Origin: an uncultured bacterium
GTDB taxonomy: Bacteria; Actinomycetota; Coriobacteriia; Coriobacteriales; Coriobacteriaceae
Direction: 5' to 3'
Length of the DNA: 5,337 nucleotides
Assembly (NCBI GenBank): GCA_905215205.1
Contig: CAJMPK010000108.1
Coordinates: 1 to 5,337, forward strand
Part shown: piece by piece, positions 1-5,337 of the stretch
How positions within the stretch are numbered: the stretch's first letter is position 1
Layout: each line of letters opens with the position of its first letter
Notes under the pieces: generated by a model
What the model saw: the letters and a program-made list of their open reading frames with translations, nothing else
Database searches by the model: none
Told to the model about the DNA's origin: nothing
Translations under genes and position numbers: made by a program

Positions 1-26
1 CTACTCAGTGCCACAAGCTAACAGCA

Positions 27-61
27 GGGGCCCGCTCGGAACTCATATCCGAGCGGGCCCC
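27..61. terminator. Strong hairpin, probable terminator of an off-window gene or backup for ndk
   Basis: A perfect 14-base-pair stem (27-40 with 48-61, almost all G/C) closes a 7-base loop. On the plus strand it is followed by a moderately T-rich stretch (TTCATAGATTTT), so it could end a plus-strand gene lying left of the window. On the minus strand the following bases (TGCTGTTAGC) are less T-rich. Direction is therefore uncertain; the hairpin itself is certain. Confidence 0.6.
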
Positions 62-79
62 TTCATAGATTTTGGTTTA

Positions 80-110
80 AAAGAGCGCCGCGGATGGAGT
101 TCCGCGGCGC
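80..110 (-). terminator. Rho-independent terminator of ndk
   Basis: A perfect 10-base-pair stem (85-94 with 101-110, GCGCCGCGGA and its complement) has a 6-base loop. On the minus strand it is followed directly by TCTTTTAAACC, a short U tract. It lies about 40 bases past the ndk stop codon in the same direction, so it most likely ends the ndk transcript. Confidence 0.75.
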
Positions 111-150
111 CCAAGCCACACGCTAACAGCTTTAAGGAGTCAAAGCTGGT

Positions 151-555
151 TTAGCCAAAGAAGCGCTTGATCTCAATCTCGGCGTTCTCCAAGCAGTCGG
201 AGCCGTGGATCACGTTGGCGTTAACATCGACGGCAAAGTCGCCGCGGATGGTACCAGGAGCAGCGTCAAGCGGATTAGTAGCGCCCATGAGGGTGCGCAT
301 CTTAGCAACAGCGGAGAGACCGGAAACGACCATCTTGATGACCGGACCGCTCGTCATAAAGTCACAGAGACCGCCAAAGAAGGGCTTGTCGGCCAGATGG
401 GCGTAGTGCTCCTCGACGGTAGCGCGCTCGAGCGTGGTCATCTCCATGCGCTCGATGACAAGGCCGCTGCGCTCAATGCGAGCAACAATCTCGCCGATCT
501 TGCGGTCGCGCACGGCGTCGGGCTTAATCATGATGAAGGTCTTCTCGATAGCCAT
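151..555 (-). CDS. ndk: Nucleoside diphosphate kinase
   Basis: Cytoplasmic enzyme that moves the gamma-phosphate of ATP to other (deoxy)nucleoside diphosphates through a phosphohistidine. The 134-residue length is usual for bacterial Ndk. Family residues are all present: K11 in the IMIKPDAV motif, Y51, F59, R87 and T93 in the MRTLMGATNP stretch, R104 in GTIRGDFA, N114, and catalytic H117 in NANVIHGSD. Residue 121, just after HGSD, is Cys where most family members have Ser; it is not a catalytic residue. The ATG at 555 is chosen because GAAAGG (563-568) lies 7 bases upstream. An in-frame TTG five codons earlier (568-570) would place its start inside that ribosome-binding site and is unlikely. 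The gene has its own terminator and a long upstream gap, so it is probably transcribed alone. Confidence 0.97.
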   Translation of the reverse strand: MAIEKTFIMIKPDAVRDRKIGEIVARIERSGLVIERMEMTTLERATVEEHYAHLADKPFFGGLCDFMTSGPVIKMVVSGLSAVAKMRTLMGATNPLDAAPGTIRGDFAVDVNANVIHGSDCLENAEIEIKRFFG

Positions 556-673
556 AAGGTAGCCTTTCAAGTAGGTTCGCGCGTGCCCAAGTCCCTTTCC
601 GGCACCCGCCTGGACTGCATCGTAACAGAGTTTTAGCTGCAGTTAAACAAAAAGCTGTTTTTTGAAACGCTAC

Positions 674-702
674 AATTTATTAAAACGTTCCATATGTGTC
701 AC
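674..702 (-). promoter_or_regulatory. Candidate ndk promoter
   Basis: On the minus strand, GTGACA (697-702; five of six -35 consensus bases) stands 17 bases before TAAATT (674-679; four of six -10 bases), giving a leader of roughly 110 bases. A second, closer candidate is TTTAAC (642-647), 17 bases, then TACGAT (619-624) with an extended -10 TG. Both come from eye matching to the sigma-70 consensus, and either or both may be wrong. Confidence 0.35.
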
Positions 703-732
703 TTCTGTTTCAAAGCCCGATTAGAGTACCAT

Positions 733-773
733 CCGACCGCCCATCAACCGCATCGAACAGAGCAGGCGGTCGG
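733..773. repeat. 9-base-pair inverted repeat of unknown role
   Basis: CCGACCGCC (733-741) is the exact reverse complement of GGCGGTCGG (765-773), with 23 bases between. Neither strand has a T tract after it, so it does not look like an intrinsic terminator. It could be a structured part of an untranslated RNA, an operator pair, or chance in GC-rich DNA. Confidence 0.35.
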
Positions 774-851
774 TTGCCGCCCGCGAACGTAACCCCTTCA
801 CAACCTGCCCAAAGGTCCTACAGAAGTTCTCGACAAGCCCCTCCCCCATAG

Positions 852-888
852 CAACAAAATACGGGCGTCCGCATCAGCAGACACCCGT
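852..888 (-). terminator. Rho-independent terminator of the arginine genes
   Basis: Bases 861-872 and 877-888 form a 12-position stem around a 4-base loop. Read as minus-strand RNA (ACGGGTGTCTGC with GCGGACGCCCGT), the two non-Watson-Crick positions become G-U pairs. On the plus strand they would be C-A mismatches, so the structure fits minus-strand transcription. ATTTTGTTGC follows on that strand. It begins about 50 bases past the argH stop codon. Confidence 0.8.
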
Positions 889-940
889 AAAAGCAAAAAA
901 GATTTATCGATAAATGGCCAAAGCCGCTTCAGTCAAATCC

Positions 941-2371
941 CTACTTTGCCCCGTGGCCCATCTCGACGACCTTGGTCAGCGATCCAAACACGCCTTCGTC
1001 GACCACGAGCTTTGCCTCGGCACGCTGCAGCTGCACGGCAACGGCGACAGGGGCGGTACCGCCCTCGGTCGTGCGCGCGGCGACAATCGACGGGATGTCG
1101 AGCGCCTCGGTAATGTCGTGCTCAAAGAGCGGGCTCGCCTCCTGGAACACCTCAAACGGCAGGTCCTCAAGGTTGCAGCCGCGCTTCTCACACATCAGGA
1201 CCAGATGGCCCACCACGGCATGCGCTTCACGGAACGGCAGGCCACGCTTGGCCAGGTAATCGGCAACATCGGTGGCGGCAAGGTGTCCCACGCCGCACTC
1301 GCGCGCCATGGCATCCTCGTTGACGGTCCAGGTCGAAATCATACCGGCCATAACCGACAGGCACTGCATGAGCGTATGGGCGGTATCGAGCGCGCCCTCC
1401 TTGTCCTCCTGCAAGTCCTTGTTATAAGCGAGCGGCAGGCCCTTCATGGTCACGAGCAACTGCACCAGGTTGCCATAGACTCGGCCGCTCTTGCCGCGGA
1501 TAAGCTCGGCAAAATCGGGGTTCTTCTTCTGCGGCATGATGGACGAGCCGGTGGAGTACGAGTCGGAAAGCGTGATAAAGCCAAATTCGGAGCTCGACCA
1601 GAGCACGATCTCCTCGGAAAGACGCGACAGGTGCATGGCCATAACAGAGCCGGCGTAATGCAGATCGAGCAGGAAATCACGGTCGGAAACAGCATCGAGT
1701 GAGTTAGGAATCACGCCCGCAAAGCCAAGTTCGGCAGCCGTCATCTGGCGATCGAGCGGATAGCTCGTACCGGCAAGCGCGGCAGCACCCAGCGGGCAGT
1801 TGTCGGCGGCATCAAAGGCGGCCTTCAAGCGTGTAAAGTCGCGCGCGAACATCCAGGAATACGCCAGCAGATGATGCGAGAGCAGCACGGGCTGAGCGTG
1901 CTGCATATGCGTGTAGCCCGGCAGAATCACCTTGTCGTACTTCTTAGCCGCATCCACCAGCACATGGCGCAGCTCAAGATTGGCCTCCATGAGCTCCTTG
2001 GCCAGCGCCTTGACGCCCAGGCGCGTGTCGGTCGCCACCTGGTCGTTGCGCGAACGTCCGGTATGCAAGCGCTTACCGGCCTCGCCGATGCGACGCGTCA
2101 GCTCGCTCTCGATGGACATATGAATGTCTTCGTCGTTGATGTCGAAGGTGAAGTTGCCGGCATCGATATCCTGCTCGATTCCGGTCAGGCCCTTGGCAAT
2201 CGCCTGCTCGTCCTCGGCGCTGATAATGCCCTGAGCCGCCAGCATCTTGGCATGTGCCTTAGAGCCGGCGATATCCTGCTTATAGAGATGTTTGTCGACC
2301 GGCAGTGACGCGCCAAACTCCTGCGTGACCTCGGCCACGCCCGCCTCAAAACGACCGCCCCAAAGAGCCAT
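941..2371 (-). CDS. argH: Argininosuccinate lyase
   Basis: Catalyses the last step of arginine synthesis, splitting argininosuccinate into arginine and fumarate; family members are cytoplasmic homotetramers. The 476-residue product belongs to the fumarase/aspartase superfamily. Visible motifs in order are HTGRSRNDQV (103-112), THMQHAQP (154-161) with H155 as the expected catalytic base or acid, and the signature GSSIMPQKKNPD (275-286) on the mobile loop that carries the catalytic serine (S276/S277) and K283. The length is close to the usual 457-470, with a slightly long C-terminal tail. The ATG at 2371 is chosen because MALWGGRF is the typical family N-terminus and AAAGGGGA lies 8 bases before it. 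Upstream in-frame starts (ATG at 2389, TTG at 2446) lack good ribosome-binding sites. No convincing promoter was found directly upstream, so it may depend on transcription from argG. Confidence 0.97.
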   Translation of the reverse strand: MALWGGRFEAGVAEVTQEFGASLPVDKHLYKQDIAGSKAHAKMLAAQGIISAEDEQAIAKGLTGIEQDIDAGNFTFDINDEDIHMSIESELTRRIGEAGKRLHTGRSRNDQVATDTRLGVKALAKELMEANLELRHVLVDAAKKYDKVILPGYTHMQHAQPVLLSHHLLAYSWMFARDFTRLKAAFDAADNCPLGAAALAGTSYPLDRQMTAAELGFAGVIPNSLDAVSDRDFLLDLHYAGSVMAMHLSRLSEEIVLWSSSEFGFITLSDSYSTGSSIMPQKKNPDFAELIRGKSGRVYGNLVQLLVTMKGLPLAYNKDLQEDKEGALDTAHTLMQCLSVMAGMISTWTVNEDAMARECGVGHLAATDVADYLAKRGLPFREAHAVVGHLVLMCEKRGCNLEDLPFEVFQEASPLFEHDITEALDIPSIVAARTTEGGTAPVAVAVQLQRAEAKLVVDEGVFGSLTKVVEMGHGAK

Positions 2372-2489
2372 GGAACCGTCCCCTTTCATCGAATACCAAA
2401 ACAAGCGCCCAAAGTAATGCGCCATGTCGCTAAAGCGATTTTTCAACCGCTAGTTTTGCATATTCCCCACCGTGCGCGGAGCTATGTAG

Positions 2490-2660
2490 CTAATTAGCAA
2501 AGAAGTGACGCACCAGGCACTTGGCGCCCAACGTCTCCCTCCGGATGTTGCCCTGCGAACCATCGATCCAGGCCTTCAGGCTCATAGGGACATCCTCGAC
2601 CTTTGCAGCATCGAACTCGGGCGCAAGGGCAAGCAAAGCATGCGCGATAGCATTGAACAT
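2490..2660 (-). CDS. Small 56-residue protein of unknown function between argG and argH
   Basis: I do not recognise this protein. The ATG at 2660 is preceded by a near-ideal AGGAG (2669-2673) at 8 bases, the best ribosome-binding site in the window, and the frame ends at TAG (2490-2492). About 70% of its codons end in G or C and only one (GCA) ends in A, matching the real genes nearby. The product starts MFNAIAHALLALAP, a hydrophobic, helix-like opening too weak for a signal peptide. It continues with acidic residues, then SLKAWIDGSQGNIRRE (27-42) and ends CLVRHFFAN. Acidic and basic residues are balanced (six each), with one Trp and one Cys; no transmembrane segment or known motif is seen. 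It lies downstream of argG and upstream of argH on the same strand, so it may be co-transcribed. A leader-peptide role for argH is possible, but the sequence has no run of Arg codons. Reality as a gene is likely; function is unknown. Confidence 0.65.
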   Translation of the reverse strand: MFNAIAHALLALAPEFDAAKVEDVPMSLKAWIDGSQGNIRRETLGAKCLVRHFFAN

Positions 2661-2696
2661 AATGGATACTCCTCATATATATAGGCGCAGAGCCGC

Positions 2697-2740
2697 CAAA
2701 TTGATAGAAGGAGCCCCGCCAGACAACCCCGGCGGGGCTC
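2697..2740 (-). terminator. Hairpin after argG, probable terminator or attenuator
   Basis: A perfect 10-base-pair stem (2711-2720 with 2731-2740, GAGCCCCGCC and its complement) has a 10-base loop. On the minus strand it is followed by CTTCTATCAATTTGG, a broken U-rich stretch, whereas the plus-strand side is not T-rich. It lies about 150 bases past the argG stop and 50 bases before the small gene. The imperfect U tract suggests partial rather than full termination, which would let some transcription continue to the small gene and argH. Confidence 0.55.
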
Positions 2741-2747
2741 GGACTCA

Positions 2748-2761
2748 GCCGCAGACGCGGC
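2748..2761. other. Small hairpin next to the argG terminator
   Basis: GCCGC (2748-2752) and GCGGC (2757-2761) pair around a 4-base loop, 7 bases from the larger hairpin at 2711-2740. Together they make a two-hairpin structure in the minus-strand RNA downstream of argG. It might stabilise the argG 3' end or be part of a structured leader for the small gene; nothing in the sequence decides this. Confidence 0.35.
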
Positions 2762-2893
2762 ATCATATATGCGGGCGGAACGTAGGGGCCACCGATGTTA
2801 AGAAGTGTCAGCAAGCATAACGAAAGGTAGGGACCCCGTGCGCCCGTTATGTATCACGCGGATGGGCCGCGCGGATACCAAGGGAAGGAGGCG

Positions 2894-4120
2894 CTAGGCC
2901 TGGGCGGCAGCGGAGCTGGGGCCCTGGACCTTTGCCCACGTCTTGAGCGACAGCGTATCGATCTCGATAAAGCCGGCGCTGGCCTTCTCGTCAAACGTGG
3001 TGTCGCGGTCGTAGGTGGCCAGGCCGTAGTCGTAGAGGCTGAAGGGGCTCTTGCGGCCGACGACATGGCAGTTGCCCTTAAAGAACTTCAGACGGACAGT
3101 GCCGGTCACGAACTTCTGGGTATCGGCCATAAAGGCATCGAGCGCGTTTTTGAGCGGGCTGTACCACTGACCGTTGTACACGGCGGTGGCCCAATCCTGC
3201 TCGAGCTTGATCTTGGTCTTGAGCAGGTCGCCTTCGACGCAGATGTCCTCGAGCGCCTTGTGGGCGGTGATGAGCGTCAGGGCGCCGGGAACCTCGTAGC
3301 ACTCGCGGCTCTTAAGGCCCACCAGGCGATCCTCGACCAGATCGAGACGGCCAAAGCCATTGTCGCCGGAGATCTTGTTGAGGGCGATGACGATCTCGGA
3401 GAGCTTCATCTTCTTGCCGTCGACGGCGACGGGCTTGCCGGCCTCAAACTTAATCTCGGTATACGTCGGGGTGTCCGGCGTGTCCTCCGGATTCTTGGTC
3501 ATAACCCAAGCGTCGTCGAGCGGCTCGTTCCAGGGATCCTCCAGGTGGCCGCACTCAATGGCACGACCCCACAGGTTGTCGTCGATGGAGTAGGGGTTGT
3601 CGTTGGCACCCTCGGGAACCGGCACGTTGTGGGCGTGGGCATAGGCGACCTCGTCGGGACGGCACTTCAGATCCCACTCGCGAACCGGGGCGATAACCTT
3701 GAGCTCGGGGTCGAGGGCCTTGACGGCGGCCTCAAAACGGACCTGGTCGTTACCCTTGCCGGTGCAGCCGTGGGCGACGTAGGTCGCGCCAAACTCGTGG
3801 GCGACCTCAACAAGCTTCTTGGCAAGCAGCGGGCGAGACAGAGCGGAGAGCAGCGGGTACTTGTTCTCGTACATGGAGTTTGCCGCGATGGCTTTAGTCA
3901 GGAACTCATCGGAGAACTCGTCGCGCAGGTCGAGCACCTGGCAATCGAGAACGCCCAGGTCGAGCGCCTTCTGCTTCTTGGCATCCAGTCCGGTCTCTTC
4001 CTGGCCCACGTTGCCGCAGACACAAACGACATCGAGATTCTTCTCGTCCTGGAGCCACTTGACACATACGGATGTATCAAGACCACCGGAATATGCGAGA
4101 ACGACTTTTTCCTTGCTCAT
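2894..4120 (-). CDS. argG: Argininosuccinate synthase
   Basis: Joins citrulline and aspartate, using ATP (released as AMP and pyrophosphate), to form argininosuccinate, the substrate of ArgH. It acts in the cytoplasm as a tetramer. The 408-residue product matches the roughly 400-residue form of the family. The N-terminal nucleotide-binding domain has the P-loop-like AYSGGLDTS (9-17), then NSMYENKYP (81-89), and the second signature GCTGKGNDQVRFE (118-130). The synthetase domain contains YSIDDNLWGRAIECG (177-191), a substrate-binding stretch. The C-terminal part ends in an Ala-rich tail. The ATG at 4120 is chosen because MSKEKVVLAYSGG is the family start and GAAAGGA lies 7 bases before it; the earlier in-frame TTG (4171) adds 17 unrelated residues. 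It is followed on the same strand by a hairpin, the small gene and argH, and is probably the first gene of this arginine unit. Confidence 0.97.
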   Translation of the reverse strand: MSKEKVVLAYSGGLDTSVCVKWLQDEKNLDVVCVCGNVGQEETGLDAKKQKALDLGVLDCQVLDLRDEFSDEFLTKAIAANSMYENKYPLLSALSRPLLAKKLVEVAHEFGATYVAHGCTGKGNDQVRFEAAVKALDPELKVIAPVREWDLKCRPDEVAYAHAHNVPVPEGANDNPYSIDDNLWGRAIECGHLEDPWNEPLDDAWVMTKNPEDTPDTPTYTEIKFEAGKPVAVDGKKMKLSEIVIALNKISGDNGFGRLDLVEDRLVGLKSRECYEVPGALTLITAHKALEDICVEGDLLKTKIKLEQDWATAVYNGQWYSPLKNALDAFMADTQKFVTGTVRLKFFKGNCHVVGRKSPFSLYDYGLATYDRDTTFDEKASAGFIEIDTLSLKTWAKVQGPSSAAAQA

Positions 4121-4196
4121 GGCTGTTTCCTTTCGCCCTTGGTAGCTAGTTAGAACATCGGTCAGTTGCAAGTCACCTTGAGGTCAAAAACCGTGC

Positions 4197-4226
4197 AATA
4201 TAAGGTTATTCAGCAGAATACATCAC
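4197..4226 (-). promoter_or_regulatory. Candidate argG promoter with an inverted repeat in its spacer
   Basis: On the minus strand, GTGATG (4221-4226; a weak -35 with three consensus bases) stands 18 bases before TATATT (4197-4202; a good -10). This would start the transcript near 4190, with a leader of about 70 bases before argG. The spacer contains TATTC-4-GAATA (4207-4220), a perfect inverted repeat placed where a bound repressor would block RNA polymerase. ArgR sites in other bacteria contain TGAAT/ATTCA halves, so an arginine-repressor operator is possible, but the spacing and half-site orientation do not match a standard ARG box. Confidence 0.4.
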
Positions 4227-4228
4227 AG

Positions 4229-4247
4229 GCATGCACTAGAAACATGC
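4229..4247. promoter_or_regulatory. Inverted repeat just upstream of the argG -35
   Basis: GCATG (4229-4233) and CATGC (4243-4247) form a perfect inverted repeat with 9 bases between, ending two bases from the proposed argG -35. Actinobacterial ARG boxes often carry TGCAT-like half-sites, which makes ArgR a reasonable guess, but five-base arms are short and the assignment is an inference. Confidence 0.3.
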
Positions 4248-4674
4248 GGCTATGTCGTGCTTAAACCCAACGACCTCAAAATGACTCTGTTGAGGCATTG
4301 CGCCCCATGCGGACAGAGACGATTGTTATCGTCGTCGGGAAATTGCGCGCTGGCGTCGGATGGCATTGTCTGCAGTGGTGATGATCTTTACGAACTGCAT
4401 CTGCCTCTCCTCTCACGTATCGCCGGGCGCAATTCAAATATCGCAAACGGTACCTTTTCCTCGGTAAACGGCTCTTTTGCCGTCTCCGTTTTCGATGTTC
4501 GCTATATTACGATAAAGTGCACGCTGCGCAAGCGACAAATTCAAATTTCTGAAAAGTTTTTTCATTACTTTGTGAATGATGATGCAAACGCGCACCAATC
4601 CTGCGAAAATACGCCTGACTACGAGTTGATGGTTATAACGTCTGAAACAATCTCGAAACGAAAGGCGCATTTTT

Positions 4675-5337
4675 ATGCAAACTTACGAATCGGACGCCAA
4701 TATCGGAAACATTAAGCTCATCGCCGTCGACATGGACAAGACGCTGCTGACCGACGAGCGTGTGCTGCCCCAGGGTCTTGATGAGCGCCTGGACAAGCTC
4801 GCCGACGCCGGCATCGTATTCTGCCCCGCCAGCGGACGTCCCGCCCCCAAGCTCGAGGAGATGTTCGAGGGCATCAAGAACCGCCTCGCCTTTTGTCCCG
4901 ACAACGGAGCGTGCGTGATCTATCGCGGCAGCTATATCTATAAGAGCAATATTGACGTGGAGCTGTATCAGCAGGTCTTGAACCGTGCCTCGGAGGATCC
5001 TCGCGCTGTCCCCGTCCTGTGCTGCTTCGACGAGTTCTACGTGCTTGCCCGCGACCATCAATACCACGACGAGATCAGCGTCTACTACAACACAATCAAC
5101 TACGTCGACAGCTTTGAGGGCATTGATTTCGAGTCCAACAAGATTTCGGTCTTCTTCCCCGGCTACGACGCCGAGCCCGCTTTCCGCGAGACCTATAGCC
5201 CCGAGTTCTCGGACAAGCTCTACGTCACAAACGCCGGGCGCGAGTGGATCGACTTTATGAACCTGGGCGTCGACAAGGGCGCCGGCGTCGCGCACCTGTG
5301 CGAGCACCTGGGCATCGATATTGCCGATGCTGCCGCC
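4675..5337 (+). CDS. HAD-superfamily phosphatase, Cof/IIB type (3' end outside window)
   Basis: Predicted cytoplasmic Mg-dependent phosphatase acting on small phosphorylated metabolites; the exact substrate cannot be told from sequence. The 221 visible residues show HAD motif I as DMDKT (19-23; nucleophile D19 and acid/base D21), motif II as ASGR (52-55) with S53, the Cof-typical DNGA (76-79), and motif III Lys at K201 in VDKGAGV. Residues of about 85-190 fit the alpha/beta C2 (IIB) cap. Motif IV (GDxxND) and the last 50 or so residues expected from the usual 265-280 length lie past the window edge; there is no sign of a broken gene. The ATG at 4675 has AAAGG (4661-4665) 9 bases upstream and is the only start before motif I; it gives a polar 12-residue extension before the first strand. 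The gene is transcribed away from argG. Confidence 0.93.
   Translation, partial: MQTYESDANIGNIKLIAVDMDKTLLTDERVLPQGLDERLDKLADAGIVFCPASGRPAPKLEEMFEGIKNRLAFCPDNGACVIYRGSYIYKSNIDVELYQQVLNRASEDPRAVPVLCCFDEFYVLARDHQYHDEISVYYNTINYVDSFEGIDFESNKISVFFPGYDAEPAFRETYSPEFSDKLYVTNAGREWIDFMNLGVDKGAGVAHLCEHLGIDIADAAA

Larger units (their letters stand above)
10..130. repeat. 16-base direct repeat pair framing two hairpins
   Basis: The sequence GCCACAAGCTAACAGC (10-25) recurs as GCCACACGCTAACAGC (115-130), identical at 15 of 16 positions and in the same orientation. The two copies frame the two perfect hairpins at 27-61 and 85-110. Read on the minus strand, the order after ndk is repeat, hairpin, T-rich stretch, hairpin, repeat. 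The match is seen directly. Its meaning is unknown: it may be a duplicated terminator-linked segment or a short intergenic repeat of this genome. No transposase or target-site duplication is visible. Confidence 0.6.
556..940. other. Gap between ndk and argH: no gene seen
   Basis: This 385-base stretch lies upstream of ndk and downstream of argH. I find no ORF with a credible ribosome-binding site. Its left half (about 630-720) is AT-rich and holds the candidate ndk promoters. The middle carries an inverted repeat (733-773). The right end carries the argH terminator (852-888). The stretch from about 774 to 850 shows nothing I can name. Confidence 0.6.
4171..4286. repeat. Imperfect 15-base inverted repeat spanning the argG promoter
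   Basis: On the minus strand 4171-4185 reads GACCTCAAGGTGACT; on the plus strand 4272-4286 reads GACCTCAAAATGACT, the same at 13 of 15 positions. The arms face each other across the argG promoter candidate, and the inner copy falls in the predicted argG leader, where ACCTCAAGGT is itself palindromic. They could be paired regulator sites. A rough uniform-base estimate gives about a one-in-ten chance of such a match arising in a gap of this size, so the evidence is modest. Confidence 0.35.
4121..4674. other. Divergent regulatory gap between argG and the HAD gene
   Basis: This 554-base stretch is visibly more AT-rich than its neighbours. The left part (4165-4290) holds the argG promoter candidate and several inverted repeats. 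Between 4257 and 4715 one plus-strand frame stays open for 152 codons from a GTG, but it has no ribosome-binding site, uses about thirty A-ending codons unlike the genes around it, and overlaps the HAD start by about 40 bases. I do not call it a gene. Other small structures are a 6-base-pair stem (CCTCAA 4274-4279 with TTGAGG 4290-4295), another (GACGAT 4318-4323 with ATCGTC 4328-4333), and TCATT/AATGA (4562-4579). TATAAC (4634-4639), about 36 bases before the HAD ATG, is a possible -10 for that gene without a clear -35. Confidence 0.5.

Noticed and set aside
914..1702. Plus-strand open frame of 262 codons opposite argH
   Set aside because: It lies wholly against the conserved argH reading frame and has low-complexity, His/Leu/Gly-rich composition typical of antisense shadows.
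2427..2443. TCGC-4-GCGA followed by TTTTT on the plus strand, resembling a terminator
   Set aside because: The stem has only four base pairs and no plus-strand gene lies upstream of it, so it is not called as a terminator.
2494..2820. Longer open frames on both strands across the argG-argH gap (minus 2494-2814, plus 2521-2820)
   Set aside because: Neither has a convincing start signal and both run through the GC-rich terminator hairpin. The 56-codon minus-strand frame in a different phase has a far better start and codon use.
2849..4153. Plus-strand open frame of 434 codons opposite argG
   Set aside because: It is the reverse of a GC-rich, strongly codon-biased gene; argG shows both family signatures, so this frame is a shadow. 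It has no family motif.
4573..4586. TGAATGATGATGCA (4574-4587 by one-base framing), resembling an ARG box (TGAAT-4-ATTCA)
   Set aside because: The central bases are not A/T-only, and it lies about 450 bases upstream of argG and 90 bases before the HAD gene, far from any promoter assigned to arginine genes.
4434..4670. Minus-strand 78-codon frame in the argG/HAD gap
   Set aside because: Its codon use is mixed, no ribosome-binding site is visible, and it ends in the middle of the gap; there is no support beyond being open.
4633..5307. Minus-strand open frame of 224 codons opposite the HAD gene
   Set aside because: The plus-strand HAD frame carries motifs I-III and a good ribosome-binding site; the antisense product is a Val/Leu/Asp-rich shadow.

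Overview
The window looks like chromosomal DNA from a GC-rich, gut-type actinobacterium, most likely Coriobacteriia (Collinsella or a relative). This is inferred from the G/C-ending codon use, the AAAGG/AGGAG ribosome-binding sites and the general look of the proteins; it is not a proven placement. No mobile element, CRISPR array, tRNA or rRNA was seen.

Layout from left to right. Positions 1-130 hold two perfect hairpins framed by a 16-base direct repeat; the second hairpin is the likely terminator of ndk. Nucleoside diphosphate kinase (ndk, minus strand, 151-555) follows. A 385-base gap (556-940) carries a candidate ndk promoter, an unexplained inverted repeat and the terminator that ends the arginine genes. 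Then come argH (argininosuccinate lyase, 941-2371), a small 56-codon gene (2490-2660) and argG (argininosuccinate synthase, 2894-4120), all on the minus strand, so transcription would run argG, small gene, argH. A 554-base, more AT-rich gap (4121-4674) separates argG from a divergent plus-strand HAD-superfamily phosphatase (Cof type) that starts at 4675 and runs off the right edge.

ArgG and ArgH catalyse the last two steps of arginine synthesis: citrulline plus aspartate plus ATP gives argininosuccinate, which is split to arginine and fumarate. No other arginine-biosynthesis gene is in view. The 522-base spacing between argG and argH, with strong hairpins and a well-formed small ORF inside it, is the least ordinary part of the window. 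The argG/HAD divergent region also holds several inverted repeats around the best argG promoter candidate, suggesting regulation, perhaps by an arginine repressor. ndk and the HAD gene are housekeeping-type neighbours with no evident functional tie to arginine synthesis. I found no convincing new multi-gene system; the small gene is the best candidate for something undescribed.
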